Below are positions 34,890 through 44,702 of a DNA stretch of 64,000 nucleotides, piece by piece. How positions within the stretch are numbered: position 1 is the stretch's first letter; every line of letters begins with the position of its first letter. The stretch is from positions 76,084 through 140,083 of the forward strand of contig DS999406.1 in assembly GCA_000158155.1 (NCBI GenBank), read 5' to 3'. The notes under the pieces were generated by a model that worked only from the letters and a program-made list of their open reading frames with translations, ran no database searches and was not told the origin of the DNA. The position numbers and the translations under genes are program-made. The DNA is from a gamma proteobacterium NOR5-3 (GTDB lineage Bacteria > Pseudomonadota > Gammaproteobacteria > Pseudomonadales > Halieaceae).

Positions 34890-35638
34890 CAGGCGACCTC
34901 ATCCTCAAGCCAGGCGTAACCCTTATCTTCAAGATGCAGGGCAAGCTCCTTGTCTCCCGAACGCACGATGCGCCCCTCGGCGAGTACATGGACACGATCC
35001 GGCTCTACGAAATCCAGCAGGCGCTGGTAATGGGTCACCAATACAAAAGCCCGGTCGTCGCTTCGCATAGCGTTTACACCCTGCGCGACAACCTGCAGGG
35101 CATCAATGTCCAGGCCGCTATCGGTTTCATCCAGAAGACACAGCCGTGGCTCCAGGAGCATCATCTGAATCAGCTCGTTACGCTTTTTCTCGCCACCGGA
35201 GAATCCTTCGTTGACGCCCCGCTTCAAAAAGTCTGCCGGTAAATTGGCGGCTTTGCTGGCTTCTCGGGCGCGCTTCATAAAACTCACAGCGTCCTGTGCC
35301 TCCAGACCCCGGTGCTCCCGCACGGCATCCACCGAGGCTTTCAAAAACTCCATGTTGCTGACGCCGGGAATCTCCACCGGATATTGGAAAGCCAGGAACA
35401 GACCCGCGCGAGAGCGCTCTTCCGTATCCAGCTCAAGCAGGTTCTCGCCATTGAAAGTAATGGAACCCTCGGTAACTTCATAGCCAGGGCGCCCGGCCAA
35501 CACATGGCCCAGGGTGCTTTTACCGGAGCCATTGGGACCCATGATGGCGTGTACTTCTCCTGCGCCCACCTCGAGATTCAGGCCCCGGAGAATATCCTTG
35601 CCTTCCACCCGCGCGTGCAGATTTTCGATCTTTAACAT
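34889..35638 (-). CDS. sufC: Fe-S scaffold ATPase SufC
   Basis: A 249-residue ABC-type ATPase: Walker A 'GPNGSGKST', the Suf-specific 'NEGFSGGEKKRNEL' signature, Walker B 'LCLLDETDSGLDIDAL' and switch His in 'FVLVTHYQRLL'. Drives conformational change of SufBCD in the cytosol. GGAG lies about ten bases before the ATG. Confidence 0.97.
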   Translation of the reverse strand: MLKIENLHARVEGKDILRGLNLEVGAGEVHAIMGPNGSGKSTLGHVLAGRPGYEVTEGSITFNGENLLELDTEERSRAGLFLAFQYPVEIPGVSNMEFLKASVDAVREHRGLEAQDAVSFMKRAREASKAANLPADFLKRGVNEGFSGGEKKRNELIQMMLLEPRLCLLDETDSGLDIDALQVVAQGVNAMRSDDRAFVLVTHYQRLLDFVEPDRVHVLAEGRIVRSGDKELALHLEDKGYAWLEDEVA

Positions 35639-35677
35639 GCTCTTACCACTCCTACAGCGACGCTCTTTGGCGTCACG

Positions 35678-37117
35678 TTATCCGACCGAGCCTTCCAGGC
35701 TCACTTCCAGCAACTTTCCGGCTTCCACGGCAAATTCCATGGGCAGTTCCCGGAACACTTCCTTACAAAAGCCATTCACAATCATCGACACCGCTTTTTC
35801 AGCGTCGAGGCCGCGTTGCTGGCATAAATACATTTGATCATCGCTGACCTTCGAGGTCGTAGCTTCGTGCTCTATCACCGCACTGGGGTTTCTGCTCTCT
35901 ATGTACGGGAAGGTGTGCGCCGCACAACGATCACCAATGAGCAATGAGTCACACTGGGTATAGTTCCGGGCACCCTCGGCACGAGGACTCATCCGGACCA
36001 GCCCCCGATAAGCATTGGAACTCTTACCCGCAGAAATACCCTTGGAAATGATCGTAGAGCGGGTGTTCTTGCCCAGATGAATCATCTTGGTGCCAGTGTC
36101 CGCCTGTTGCATATTGTTGGTCAGTGCCACGGAGTAAAACTCCCCAACGCTGTTGTCACCACGCAGAATGCAGCTGGGATACTTCCAGGTTACCGCGGAG
36201 CCGGTTTCAACCTGGGTCCAGGAAATCTTGCTATTGGTATGTGCCACGCCGCGCTTGGTCACAAAGTTGTAGATGCCGCCTTTACCCTCGGCGTCACCGG
36301 GGTACCAGTTCTGCACCGTTGAATACTTGATCTCGGCGTCATCCAGAGCCACAAGCTCCACCACCGCGGCATGCAGCTGGTTCTCATCGCGCATAGGCGC
36401 GGTGCAACCCTCGAGATAGCTCACGTGACTCGCCTCATCGGCAATGATCAGGGTGCGCTCAAACTGACCGGTCTTGGCCTCGTTGATGCGAAAGTAGGTC
36501 GACAACTCCATAGGACATCGCACGCCTTTGGGGATGTAAACAAAGGAGCCGTCACTGAACACAGCGCTGTTAAGCGCGGCATAAAAATTGTCCCGCCGCG
36601 GTACAACGCTACCCAGGTACTTGCGCACCAATTCCGGGTGCTCATGCACCGCCTCAGAAATCGGGCAAAAAATCACTCCGGCTTCGGCAAGCTTGCTGCG
36701 AAAGGTTGTGGCCACAGAGACAGAATCAAACACCGCGTCGACCGCAACGCCGGCGAGCATTTCCTGCTCGTGGAGAGGAATACCCAGCTTGTTGTAAATC
36801 TCCAGCAGCTCCGGATCAACTTCATCGAGGCTCTGGGGACCGTCTTCCATACTTTTGGGCGCGGAGTAGTAGGACAATGCCTTAAAGTCTATCTGCGGGT
36901 AATGCACGTGTGCCCACTCGGGCGTTTCCATTTCCAGCCAGTCGCGATAGGCCTCCAGGCGCCATTCCAGCAGCCACTGGGGCTCATTCTTCTTTGCTGA
37001 AATAAAGCGAATAACATCTTCGTCCAGGCCCGCGGCCAGGGTATTGGATTCGATATCGCTAACGAAGCCAGCCGAGTATTCCTTATCGATGCGACTATCA
37101 ATTACTTCTTGAGACAT
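35678..37117 (-). CDS. sufB: Fe-S scaffold subunit SufB
   Basis: A 479-residue SufB: '[44 protein letters not shown]', '[20 protein letters not shown]', '[23 protein letters not shown]', '[65 protein letters not shown]'. The C-terminal half carries the conserved Cys/Glu/His residues that build the cluster. AAGGA lies nine bases before the ATG. First structural gene after iscR (30-base gap). Confidence 0.97.
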   Translation of the reverse strand: MSQEVIDSRIDKEYSAGFVSDIESNTLAAGLDEDVIRFISAKKNEPQWLLEWRLEAYRDWLEMETPEWAHVHYPQIDFKALSYYSAPKSMEDGPQSLDEVDPELLEIYNKLGIPLHEQEMLAGVAVDAVFDSVSVATTFRSKLAEAGVIFCPISEAVHEHPELVRKYLGSVVPRRDNFYAALNSAVFSDGSFVYIPKGVRCPMELSTYFRINEAKTGQFERTLIIADEASHVSYLEGCTAPMRDENQLHAAVVELVALDDAEIKYSTVQNWYPGDAEGKGGIYNFVTKRGVAHTNSKISWTQVETGSAVTWKYPSCILRGDNSVGEFYSVALTNNMQQADTGTKMIHLGKNTRSTIISKGISAGKSSNAYRGLVRMSPRAEGARNYTQCDSLLIGDRCAAHTFPYIESRNPSAVIEHEATTSKVSDDQMYLCQQRGLDAEKAVSMIVNGFCKEVFRELPMEFAVEAGKLLEVSLEGSVG

Positions 37118-37147
37118 TCTGTATTCCTTTGTGATCCTGAGCCGAAT

Positions 37148-37630
37148 TCAGGCAGTACGCACAAGAATTCCGGCTAACTCATCCTCGGCCTGGTTGCGCA
37201 TGATCTGCTTATCGGAGATATCCTGAATCTCACGGCGGGCTACCAGATCAGCCAGACTGATGTCAGTGAGAAAATCTCTAATGCGGTCGGACAGGTCCAT
37301 CCATAAGTGGTGCGTCAGACAGGTATCGCCCTCCTGACAATCACCCTTTCCCCGGCAGCGCGTCGCGTCGGTATCTTCATTGACCGCAGAGATCACTTCG
37401 GCAACGCTGATGTCTTCGGCGCCCCGCTTGAGGCGGTAGCCGCCACCGGGGCCACGCACACTGCGCACCAGATTTTGACGTCGAAGATGTGCAAACAGCT
37501 GTTCAAGATAGGACAGGGAGATACCCTGGCGTTCAGAAATAGCCGCCAACCGGATAGGCCCCCGGGCCTCATTCAAAGCGAGGTCGAGCATGGCCGTAAC
37601 GGCATATCGTCCTTTGGTAGTGAGGCGCAT
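37148..37630 (-). CDS. iscR: Rrf2-family Fe-S repressor IscR
   Basis: A 160-residue Rrf2 regulator with an N-terminal winged helix ('[67 protein letters not shown]') and 2Fe-2S ligands Cys92, Cys98, Cys104 and His107, the same numbers as in E. coli IscR. It senses Fe-S status; the cluster-loaded form represses type-1 promoters. A matching box lies just upstream at 37673-37697, so it represses its own suf operon. No iscS/iscU genes are present, so it serves as the sole regulator here. Confidence 0.95.
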   Translation of the reverse strand: MRLTTKGRYAVTAMLDLALNEARGPIRLAAISERQGISLSYLEQLFAHLRRQNLVRSVRGPGGGYRLKRGAEDISVAEVISAVNEDTDATRCRGKGDCQEGDTCLTHHLWMDLSDRIRDFLTDISLADLVARREIQDISDKQIMRNQAEDELAGILVRTA

Positions 37631-37672
37631 AATTAAAATCTCGTGGGTCTATCGAGGGCCGCGAAGTGTTTC

Positions 37673-37697
37673 ATTCCCTACTATTTTAGTCAAGTAT
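37673..37697 (-). promoter_or_regulatory. IscR type-1 binding box
   Basis: Read on the minus strand, this 25-base segment starts ATACTTGACTAAAAT and ends GGGAAT, matching the IscR type-1 consensus (ATASYYGACT-A/T-rich-YAGTCRRSTAT) at most conserved positions, including the ATA ends and central GACT. It also contains a TTGACT that could be the -35 of the suf promoter. It sits 43 bases upstream of the iscR ATG, between iscR and the divergent gene at 37777, and could influence both. Confidence 0.75.
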
Positions 37698-37776
37698 AAG
37701 ACCCTTTGCATTGCTGGGTTTTTAAGCAGGCCTGTTGGTCTATACTTGCGCCTCGTTGTTGTTAAGGGGCTGACGC

Positions 37777-38310
37777 ATGAGTGCAGACAACGACGCAACC
37801 AAAAATGCTAATAAGCCGTTGCGCCGAATACTGATCATCGCCTATGGAGCGGATTCTGAGGCGGATGCCCGCGTTGCGTCCAAACTACTGGAAGAGCTTC
37901 GCGAGCGCTCCATCGCTGACAGCTGGTGGCTCACACTGATTGAAGATGACGCGCTTCGTCTGGAGCACGCGCTTGACTTACGCCCCAACGATCTGGCGAT
38001 TTTCATTGACACCAGCATGCATGGCAAAGCGCCTTTTGAGTTTAATGAAATACTCACCGGTGGATCGGCACCTATCCTACCAGTCGCCGATGCCGTATTG
38101 CCCTCAGACTTACTGCATGCGCTGGCGACGATCGGACGGCAAGGTACCTTGCCACCCAGTTTCAGACTGACAATGCCGCTCTCCACGGAACAATCCGGCA
38201 AAGACATCGCGCCTACCAGCGATGCGAGTATCACCGCAGCGGTGGATTTTCTGGAAAATCTCCTGGGCGATACCAGCAACGCGCATTGGCGATCAGAGAT
38301 TAATAGCTAG
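37777..38310 (+). CDS. Hydrogenase-maturation-protease-like protein lacking metal ligands
   Basis: A 177-residue protein whose secondary pattern follows HybD/HycI endopeptidases: 'RRILIIAYGADSEADARVASKLLEEL' for the first strand-loop-helix (family GxGNxLxxDxGxG), 'RPNDLAIFIDTSMHGKAPFEFNEIL' for the strand with the Asp ligand, 'VADAVLPSDLLHALATIGRQGTLPPSFRLTMPL' (family SxHxLxPxxLLxLA) and a C-terminal helix 'TAAVDFLENLL'. The GN/DE loop and the His ligand are missing, so nickel-dependent proteolysis is unlikely. No hydrogenase genes are in the window. Divergent from iscR across the IscR box. The family assignment is my inference from motif order. Confidence 0.65.
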   Translation: MSADNDATKNANKPLRRILIIAYGADSEADARVASKLLEELRERSIADSWWLTLIEDDALRLEHALDLRPNDLAIFIDTSMHGKAPFEFNEILTGGSAPILPVADAVLPSDLLHALATIGRQGTLPPSFRLTMPLSTEQSGKDIAPTSDASITAAVDFLENLLGDTSNAHWRSEINS

Positions 38311-38341
38311 GTCGTCTCACATCGCGGCTGTAGCCGCAGCG

Positions 38342-40339
38342 CTACTGTGACGCAGATTCAATCTCCAGTACCAGCGCGCCAGCGGCAATCTGCTCGCCTT
38401 CCACACCGTGGATGGCACTGATCACACCATCAACCTGAGCCAGAAGGCGGTGCTCCATCTTCATGGCCTCCATGATCGCCAGCTCATCACCCCGGGACAC
38501 CACCGTACCCAGCGCAACCTTAATGGTCAGAAGATTACCGTGCATGGGTGCAAGCACGGCACCGGAACCCTCGGCATCGCGATCTGTCGCTGACAAGCCG
38601 AGTGCATTGGACAAGACAACAGTACGTCCGCGCCGCTGCAACGCCACCGTGGCATAGCCCACAAAACCGTAAGCGATGTCCTGCTGAACCCCATCCACAG
38701 CGAGGCGCAACGAACCCTCCCCGGCGCTGTCTATGAGCTCAAGTTCAAGTTGCTCCTCACCGACGGTTACGGTGTAACAATCCGAGCCCTGGGCTAACAC
38801 GCTCACCGCCTGCAGCTCATCGTCTACGCTGTAGGCAAAGTTACTGGCAATGCTCCTCGCACCCGACATGCCGGACAGCACTGCATCGTCCGACACCCGC
38901 GCATCAAGAGAATTCTCCTCGGCCTCGAGGTACTGCAACAGCGCCGCAATACCAAGATCCTGCGCCAGCGGCGGCGACTGCCGCACACCATCGGGAAACT
39001 CCTCTTCGATAAACGCCGTCGTCGCTTCGCCCCTGGCAAAACTCTCGCGCTCGAGCACATCAATGAGAAACTCCCGGTTAGTTGCGATCCCAAACAACAC
39101 GGTCTGGCGCAGGGCTCGAAGCAGTCGGCGCCGCGCCGTGTCGCGATCCTCACCATAGGCGATGATCTTGGCGACCATAGGATCGTAGAACGGCGACACC
39201 ATTTGCCCGGGAAAGAGACCGTGATCTACGCGTATTCCCTCTCCCTGCGGCGGCTCCCAGGCCAGCGCGAGACCGCTCGCCGGCAAAAAGTTATTCACCG
39301 TGTCCTCGGCATACAGTCGCACTTCTATGGCATGCCCGCGCAGACTTACCTCATCCTGCGTACAGGGAAGCGCCGCCCCCTGCGCGACGCGCAACTGCAG
39401 ATCAACCAGATCAACACCGGTCACAAGCTCGGTGACCGGATGTTCGACTTGCAGTCGGGTATTCATCTCCAGAAAGTAAAACCGCTGATCCCGATCGAGA
39501 AGAAACTCCACGGTACCTGCGCCCACGTAGGCAATATTGCGGGCCGCAGCGACCGCCGCCTCGCCCATGGCTGCACGTAAGTCCGACGTCATCACGGGAC
39601 AGGGCGACTCTTCCACCACCTTCTGATGCCGTCGCTGCACAGAGCAATCGCGCTCCCCCAGATGAATCACATTGCCCCGGGAGTCACCAAACACCTGAAT
39701 CTCTACGTGTCTTGGCTGCAACACGGCTTTTTCGAGGATCAGTTCACCACTGCCAAAGGCGTTTTCCGCTTCTGAGCGCGCGGCCTCCAAAGCCGGCAAA
39801 AACTCATCCATATGACTGACCAAACGCATGCCGCGTCCCCCGCCACCGGCGGCAGCCTTGACCATGATGGGCATACCGATTTCATCCGCGGCGGCCAATA
39901 ATGCCGCATCGGACTGATCCTCAGACTGATAGCCGGGGATACAGGGAACGCCGGCATCCAGCATGCGACGCTTTGCCGCCGCCTTGTTACCCATAAGTTC
40001 GATAGCCTCGGCCGAAGGCCCGATAAACACCAAACCTGCCGCTACACAGGCGGCGGCAAACTCCGCGTTCTCCGACAAAAAACCATAGCCGGGGTGGATG
40101 GCCTGCGCCCCGGTACGCGCCGCAGCATCAAGAATACGCGCAGGATCTAAATAGGATTCCTTTACCGGAGCAGGACCGATCAACACCGCTTCATCGGCGA
40201 GCGCCACGTGCGGCGCATCGACGTCGGCTTCAGAGTAAACGGCAATGGTCCGATAGCCCGCTGCCTGAGCGCTGCGTATCACGCGCACCGCGATCTCACC
40301 GCGATTGGCGACCAGCACGCTGTCAAACTGTCGGCTCAT
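38342..40339 (-). CDS. Acyl-CoA carboxylase biotin-carboxylase subunit (AtuF/LiuD type)
   Basis: A 665-residue subunit: biotin carboxylase domain ('FDSVLVANRGEIAVRVIRSAQAAGYRTIAVYSEAD', ATP-binding 'KAAAGGGGRGMRLV', 'FLEMNTRLQVEHPVTE'), a linker, and a C-terminal biotinyl domain with the biotin lysine in 'AIMEAMKMEH'. Carboxylates biotin with ATP and bicarbonate for transfer by the beta subunit. Length fits methylcrotonyl- or geranyl-CoA carboxylase alpha chains; the neighbouring atuA-like gene favours the geranyl/terpenoid type. ATGA overlap with the hydratase gene upstream. Confidence 0.93.
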   Translation of the reverse strand: MSRQFDSVLVANRGEIAVRVIRSAQAAGYRTIAVYSEADVDAPHVALADEAVLIGPAPVKESYLDPARILDAAARTGAQAIHPGYGFLSENAEFAAACVAAGLVFIGPSAEAIELMGNKAAAKRRMLDAGVPCIPGYQSEDQSDAALLAAADEIGMPIMVKAAAGGGGRGMRLVSHMDEFLPALEAARSEAENAFGSGELILEKAVLQPRHVEIQVFGDSRGNVIHLGERDCSVQRRHQKVVEESPCPVMTSDLRAAMGEAAVAAARNIAYVGAGTVEFLLDRDQRFYFLEMNTRLQVEHPVTELVTGVDLVDLQLRVAQGAALPCTQDEVSLRGHAIEVRLYAEDTVNNFLPASGLALAWEPPQGEGIRVDHGLFPGQMVSPFYDPMVAKIIAYGEDRDTARRRLLRALRQTVLFGIATNREFLIDVLERESFARGEATTAFIEEEFPDGVRQSPPLAQDLGIAALLQYLEAEENSLDARVSDDAVLSGMSGARSIASNFAYSVDDELQAVSVLAQGSDCYTVTVGEEQLELELIDSAGEGSLRLAVDGVQQDIAYGFVGYATVALQRRGRTVVLSNALGLSATDRDAEGSGAVLAPMHGNLLTIKVALGTVVSRGDELAIMEAMKMEHRLLAQVDGVISAIHGVEGEQIAAGALVLEIESASQ

Positions 40340-41160
40340 TTTTTACTCCCGGTTTCGTTAGTCTTGCTGGAACCCCACTGGGCAGGTCGTTTTTCGGCAA
40401 AGGCCTGCATGCCTTCGCGTGCCTCATCGCTCAGCATGGCGTCGGCAAAGCGTTCTGCGGCAAACTGCACCAACTCGGCCCCTTCGAGACTCTCGCTGGC
40501 AGAGATGATCTGCTTAGTGAGCTTAATTGCGCCGGGGGCTCCGCGATGCGCATCCCGCAGCACCGACTGCAAGCGCGACTCCAGCGCCTCCAGATCCGGT
40601 TCTACAAAATGCGCAAAACCCAGGCGATGCGCCTCAACACCATCAAAACGCTGCGCCGTCAAAAGCAATCTGCGCGCCTGCGAGGCGCCGATTCGGCTGA
40701 TGACCACCGGCGTGATCTGGGCGGGAGGAATACCCAGGGTGACCTCGGTAAGCGCGAATTTGGCATCAGCGGTAGTCACTACCACATCAGCCAGGCAGGC
40801 TATTCCCAATCCGCCGGCCATGGCAGCACCTTCGATGACCACCACAAACAACTGCGACAGCTGTTTGATCGCCACCATCATGCGGCCAAAGTCGGCATTG
40901 AAAGCCACAATGTCCTCTCGGGGCATGCCCGCCTGAAAAACATTGCGAAACATCTTCAGGTCACCGCCGGAGCAAAATGCCCCTCCTTTGCCTCGTAACA
41001 CCACAAAGCGAAACTCGGACGCCGGCAGTGCCTCAAGCACCGCAGCCAACTCATCGGCCATTGCGCTGGACAGCGCGTTTCGCGTTTCCGGGCGGTTGAA
41101 CCAAATGGTGAGCGTGTCGCCTTGCGGCTCGAGCAATAAATTTTCAACGGCGGGAAGCAT
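40336..41160 (-). CDS. Enoyl-CoA hydratase/isomerase family (AtuE/LiuC type)
   Basis: A 274-residue crotonase-fold enzyme: 'DTLTIWFNRPETRNALSSAMADELAAVLEAL', oxyanion hole residues in 'RGKGGAFCSGGDLKMF' and 'VVIEGAAMAGGLGIACLADVVVTTADAKFALTEVTLGIPPAQITPVVISRIG', and 'FAEKRPAQW' at the end. In this operon it most likely hydrates the glutaconyl-CoA product made by the carboxylase. Methylglutaconyl- versus isohexenylglutaconyl-CoA hydratase cannot be separated by sequence here. Overlaps the biotin-carboxylase gene by ATGA. Confidence 0.9.
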   Translation of the reverse strand: MLPAVENLLLEPQGDTLTIWFNRPETRNALSSAMADELAAVLEALPASEFRFVVLRGKGGAFCSGGDLKMFRNVFQAGMPREDIVAFNADFGRMMVAIKQLSQLFVVVIEGAAMAGGLGIACLADVVVTTADAKFALTEVTLGIPPAQITPVVISRIGASQARRLLLTAQRFDGVEAHRLGFAHFVEPDLEALESRLQSVLRDAHRGAPGAIKLTKQIISASESLEGAELVQFAAERFADAMLSDEAREGMQAFAEKRPAQWGSSKTNETGSKK

Positions 41161-41189
41161 AAAATTTCCTTGTTAGATTCTTGGGACGA

Positions 41190-42824
41190 TCACATTCGGG
41201 CCACGCCAAAGGCGTTGGGGCTGACCTGGCGATGGCGCCCTTCCCAGCAGGTTTGCAGCGCCATAGCGATGACCTTGCGACTATCCCGGGGGTCTATGAG
41301 ACCGTCATCCAGCATGCGTCCCGAGGTATAAAAAGCGTCGGACTGGCGATGATAGTGAGCGATGACTTTCTCTTCCTGAGCACTGAGCATGGCTTCATCG
41401 ACTTCGCGCCCCTTGCGAGCAGCGCCTGCACGAAACACCTCGGACATGGTTTTTGCTGCCTGCTCTCCGCCCATGACGCCGATCTGGATATTCGGCCAGG
41501 AGAACACAAAGTCAGGGTCGTAACCCTGACCGCACATACCGTAGTTTCCTGCACCGAAACTCGCTCCCACCATCAAGGTCAGGCGCGGCACCCGGGCATT
41601 GGTCACCGCCTGAATCATTTTGGCGCCGTGCTTGATCATGCCCGCGTGCTCGTACTGGGTTCCCACCATGTAGCCGGTAATGTTCTGCACAAAGAGCAAC
41701 GGCGTGTCGGACTGATCGCACAGCTGAATAAACTGTGCTGCCTTGGTGGCACCGTCCGGATCAATGGGGCCGTTATTACAAACAATGCCCACCGGCATGC
41801 CATGGATGCTCGACTGCAGGCACAGCAAGGTGATGCCGTAAGCAGGCTTGAACTCGGTAAAACTCGACCCATCGACTAATCGGGCAATCACCTCCCGCGC
41901 ATCGTAGGGCTGACGATAATCGACGGGAACTACGCCCAACAGCTCTTCGGGCGGAAACACCGGCTCCTCGAACTCTGCAGCTGGCGGCATCGCACAACGT
42001 CGATTCCAGTTGATGCGCCCCACTACCTCACGACATAACTGCAGCCCATGGGCATCGTCCTCGGCCAGATACTCCACAAGACCGGTCACCCGGGCGTGCA
42101 TAGCTGCGCCGCCAAGCAGTGCATCATCTGCGACTTCACCGGTGGCGGCCTTTAGCAGTGCCGGGCCTGCCAGATACGCCTTACCATTTTCCTTGACGCC
42201 CACCACGTAATCGCTGAGCCCCGGCATGTACGCCCCACCGGCTGCCGATGCACCATGAAGCACCGTAATCACGGGCAGTCCCGCTGCAGAGAGTCTGGCC
42301 AGCCGCGCAAAAATACCCCCGCCGGCCATCCACATCTCTACTTCATACTCGAGAAGATTCGCTCCCGCGCTCTCTACCAAATGCAAAAACGGTAGTTTCT
42401 GCTGCAGCGCAATATCCATGATGCGACAACCCTTGCGGGTTGAGGTACGCGTCATCGCACCGGCATTAATTCCCGAATCATCCACCTGAATCATGCAGCG
42501 CGTGCCCTGCACATAGCCAATACCGGCGATCTGCGTCGCACCGGGAACCGATGTCTCTGGATTCGTATCGTCCAGGAGATAACCCGCCATATTCCCGATC
42601 TCGAGAAAGGGCGATCCCGGATCCAGAAGCCTTGCCAGACGCTCCCGGGGCAGCAGCTGGCCGCGTTTTTCAAAGCGTGGCCGCGCCGCATCGGACAGAG
42701 TGCGGGAACGCTCGAGAATCCCGTTCATTTTTTCGATCAGCGCCAGATGATCACTGCGATTGCGCGCAAATGCTTCGCTGGCGTTATTGATAGATGAGCG
42801 AAAAGGCTGTGCCTGATATGCCAT
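41190..42824 (-). CDS. Acyl-CoA carboxylase carboxyltransferase subunit (AtuC-like)
   Basis: A 544-residue carboxyltransferase with two crotonase-like domains: 'RGQLLPRERLARLLDPGSPFLEIGNMAGY', 'LPFLHLVESAGANLL', 'GASAAGGAYMPGLSDYVVGVKENGKAYLAGPALLKAATGE', 'LLFVQNITGYMVG', 'MVGASFGAGNYGMCGQGYDPDFVFSWPNIQIGVMGGEQAAKTM'. It moves CO2 from biotin to the acyl-CoA. The segment after LVESAGANLL lacks the PRQxxVFPDR typical of methylcrotonyl-CoA carboxylase, pointing to geranyl-CoA carboxylase or a related specificity. Lies between the atuA-like and hydratase genes on one strand. Confidence 0.91.
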   Translation of the reverse strand: MAYQAQPFRSSINNASEAFARNRSDHLALIEKMNGILERSRTLSDAARPRFEKRGQLLPRERLARLLDPGSPFLEIGNMAGYLLDDTNPETSVPGATQIAGIGYVQGTRCMIQVDDSGINAGAMTRTSTRKGCRIMDIALQQKLPFLHLVESAGANLLEYEVEMWMAGGGIFARLARLSAAGLPVITVLHGASAAGGAYMPGLSDYVVGVKENGKAYLAGPALLKAATGEVADDALLGGAAMHARVTGLVEYLAEDDAHGLQLCREVVGRINWNRRCAMPPAAEFEEPVFPPEELLGVVPVDYRQPYDAREVIARLVDGSSFTEFKPAYGITLLCLQSSIHGMPVGIVCNNGPIDPDGATKAAQFIQLCDQSDTPLLFVQNITGYMVGTQYEHAGMIKHGAKMIQAVTNARVPRLTLMVGASFGAGNYGMCGQGYDPDFVFSWPNIQIGVMGGEQAAKTMSEVFRAGAARKGREVDEAMLSAQEEKVIAHYHRQSDAFYTSGRMLDDGLIDPRDSRKVIAMALQTCWEGRHRQVSPNAFGVARM

Positions 42825-42842
42825 AAGCTGGGTCTCTGAGCG

Positions 42843-44663
42843 TTATTCAGGAATGGGTAACTGATGCTGCGCGGCTAGAGCGCGGGGAATAGCAACTTTC
42901 TCGGTGAGCAGGAGCTGCGCATAACCTTTGCCCTGAGGGTCGGCCCGCAAGCTCGCCGTACCGCCTCCGCCCAATACCTCGTGAAGAAGAAAATTCAACG
43001 CATCACTGCCCGGTAGATAAAAACGCTCCACCGGCGTGGACTGTCCCGGTGCAAGAAAATGCGCAAAGTAGCTCGCGACTGACTCCGGAGTGAGCTTGGC
43101 AGCAATCCAGGGCAAAAAGTCCGGATGCCGAGCCATAATGCCGATATTGGCTTTATCGCCCTTGTCCCCGCTGCGCCCAAAGGCGAGCAGCTCCAGGGGA
43201 ACCTGAACCACATCCTCTGGTGAAGCATCAGCTACCGGGACGCTCACTGGCTCCGGTATATCAGTGACGCTGCCCAGCTCTGGCTCTGGCGCAGGAAGGG
43301 CCTGTCCATCAAGCTCAACAGCGATTTGCAGCTGATCTTTGGGAATCAGCATGGAGAACAAACGCACCACCGGCGTGGGTTTTGGCCGCGCTCCGGCAAA
43401 GCTGGTGAGCCCCGGAGGCGCCGTAAGCGCCAGCCCCACCATCTCTTTAAGAAAGATTCCCACGCCCTTGGGACTGGAATGCTTCACCGCCAGCTTTACG
43501 TCGACTTCGCGACTGCGAAAGTAACGCACCGCGGCCCCAAAGTGTGATTCCACCCCGATCACTTCGAGACTGGTTTCACTCAAAGGCTCAAGACCCGCCT
43601 GGGCAAGCGTTGCCTCAGTGCGGGCAAAAACACTGGCTGCCAGATGCTCGGCTTTTTTGCGTGCATCGCGGCCCACCATGGTCCAGACCTGGCCAGCGCG
43701 GTAGCCATCTGCCCAGGTAGCGCTCACCTTATAGGTTGACGGCGCGCCATGCCCCCGGGCGCCACTCACGCTGACCTGATCCGGGCCTGACTGCACCAGC
43801 TTTACCTGAGTAAAGTCACACACAACATCTGGCAAAAAATAGGCGCCGGGATCGCCAATCTCATAGAGCATTTGCTCGCCTACGGTACCCACGCTCACCA
43901 GGCCGCCGGTGCCAGACGGTTTGCCCACGGTAAAGTCGCCGCTGGCGTCAAGCTCTGCGATGGGATAACCCGCAGACCCGAGGAAATCAATGATGTCTTC
44001 CCAGTCCGTGAAGTTGCCACCGGTAGCCTGCGTACCGCATTCGAGAATGTGTCCTGCCAGACTACCCTGAGCCAGGCGATCAAAATCATCGCGCTGCCAG
44101 TTAAATGCATGGACACAGGCACCCAAAGTCACCGCGCTGTCGACACAGCGGCCGGTGATCACAATGTCAGCGCCCGCATCGAGAGCGGCAGCGATAGGAA
44201 AGGCGCCAAGGTATGCATTGATGCTCGCCACACGTGCCGTATCCGGAAAAGTCTCTCCAGAGAACATCTCGCGGGCGTCGTTGAATTCGGCGGCTCGGGG
44301 CAAAAGGTCATCACCCAGGACCACAGCAACTCTCAGGTTCAGGCCCTGATCAGCAATCACCGCGCGCAGAGCGTCGGCGCAGGCCCGGGCATTCACCCCG
44401 CCCGCATTGGCCAGCACTTTTACGCCTTGAGCAGCTATTTGAGCCAGGTTGGGAGCCATGGCCGCGCTCACAAAATCCGTGGCGTAGCCTTTGCTCGCAT
44501 CTGCCGTCCGTGCTCGGGCCATAATCGACATGGTGACTTCGGCAAGGTAGTCGTAAACGATGTAGTCGAGATCGCCAGAAGCCAAAAGCTGCGGTGTCGC
44601 CAGTGCAGCATCGCCCCAATAACCCGATGCGCCACCGATACGAATTCTGCTCTTGCTTGTCAT
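42843..44663 (-). CDS. AtuA-like acyclic terpene utilisation protein (DUF1446)
   Basis: A 606-residue DUF1446 protein: 'RIGGASGYWGDAALATPQLLASGDLDYIVYDYLAEVTMSIMARAR' start, 'VLANAGGVNARACADALRAVI', 'ITGRCVDSAVTLGACVHAFNW', 'HILECGTQATGGNFTDW', and a C-terminal domain starting near 'ELLAFGRSGDKGDKANIGIMARHPDFLPWIAAKLTPESVASYFAH'. AtuA is required for growth on citronellol/geranyl compounds in Pseudomonas; its reaction is not settled. First gene of the operon, divergent from a TetR gene across an operator-like dyad. Confidence 0.92.
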   Translation of the reverse strand: MTSKSRIRIGGASGYWGDAALATPQLLASGDLDYIVYDYLAEVTMSIMARARTADASKGYATDFVSAAMAPNLAQIAAQGVKVLANAGGVNARACADALRAVIADQGLNLRVAVVLGDDLLPRAAEFNDAREMFSGETFPDTARVASINAYLGAFPIAAALDAGADIVITGRCVDSAVTLGACVHAFNWQRDDFDRLAQGSLAGHILECGTQATGGNFTDWEDIIDFLGSAGYPIAELDASGDFTVGKPSGTGGLVSVGTVGEQMLYEIGDPGAYFLPDVVCDFTQVKLVQSGPDQVSVSGARGHGAPSTYKVSATWADGYRAGQVWTMVGRDARKKAEHLAASVFARTEATLAQAGLEPLSETSLEVIGVESHFGAAVRYFRSREVDVKLAVKHSSPKGVGIFLKEMVGLALTAPPGLTSFAGARPKPTPVVRLFSMLIPKDQLQIAVELDGQALPAPEPELGSVTDIPEPVSVPVADASPEDVVQVPLELLAFGRSGDKGDKANIGIMARHPDFLPWIAAKLTPESVASYFAHFLAPGQSTPVERFYLPGSDALNFLLHEVLGGGGTASLRADPQGKGYAQLLLTEKVAIPRALAAQHQLPIPE

Positions 44664-44702
44664 AACAGCCTAAACTCCAACACTGCGGGATCAAGATATT
44701 AT

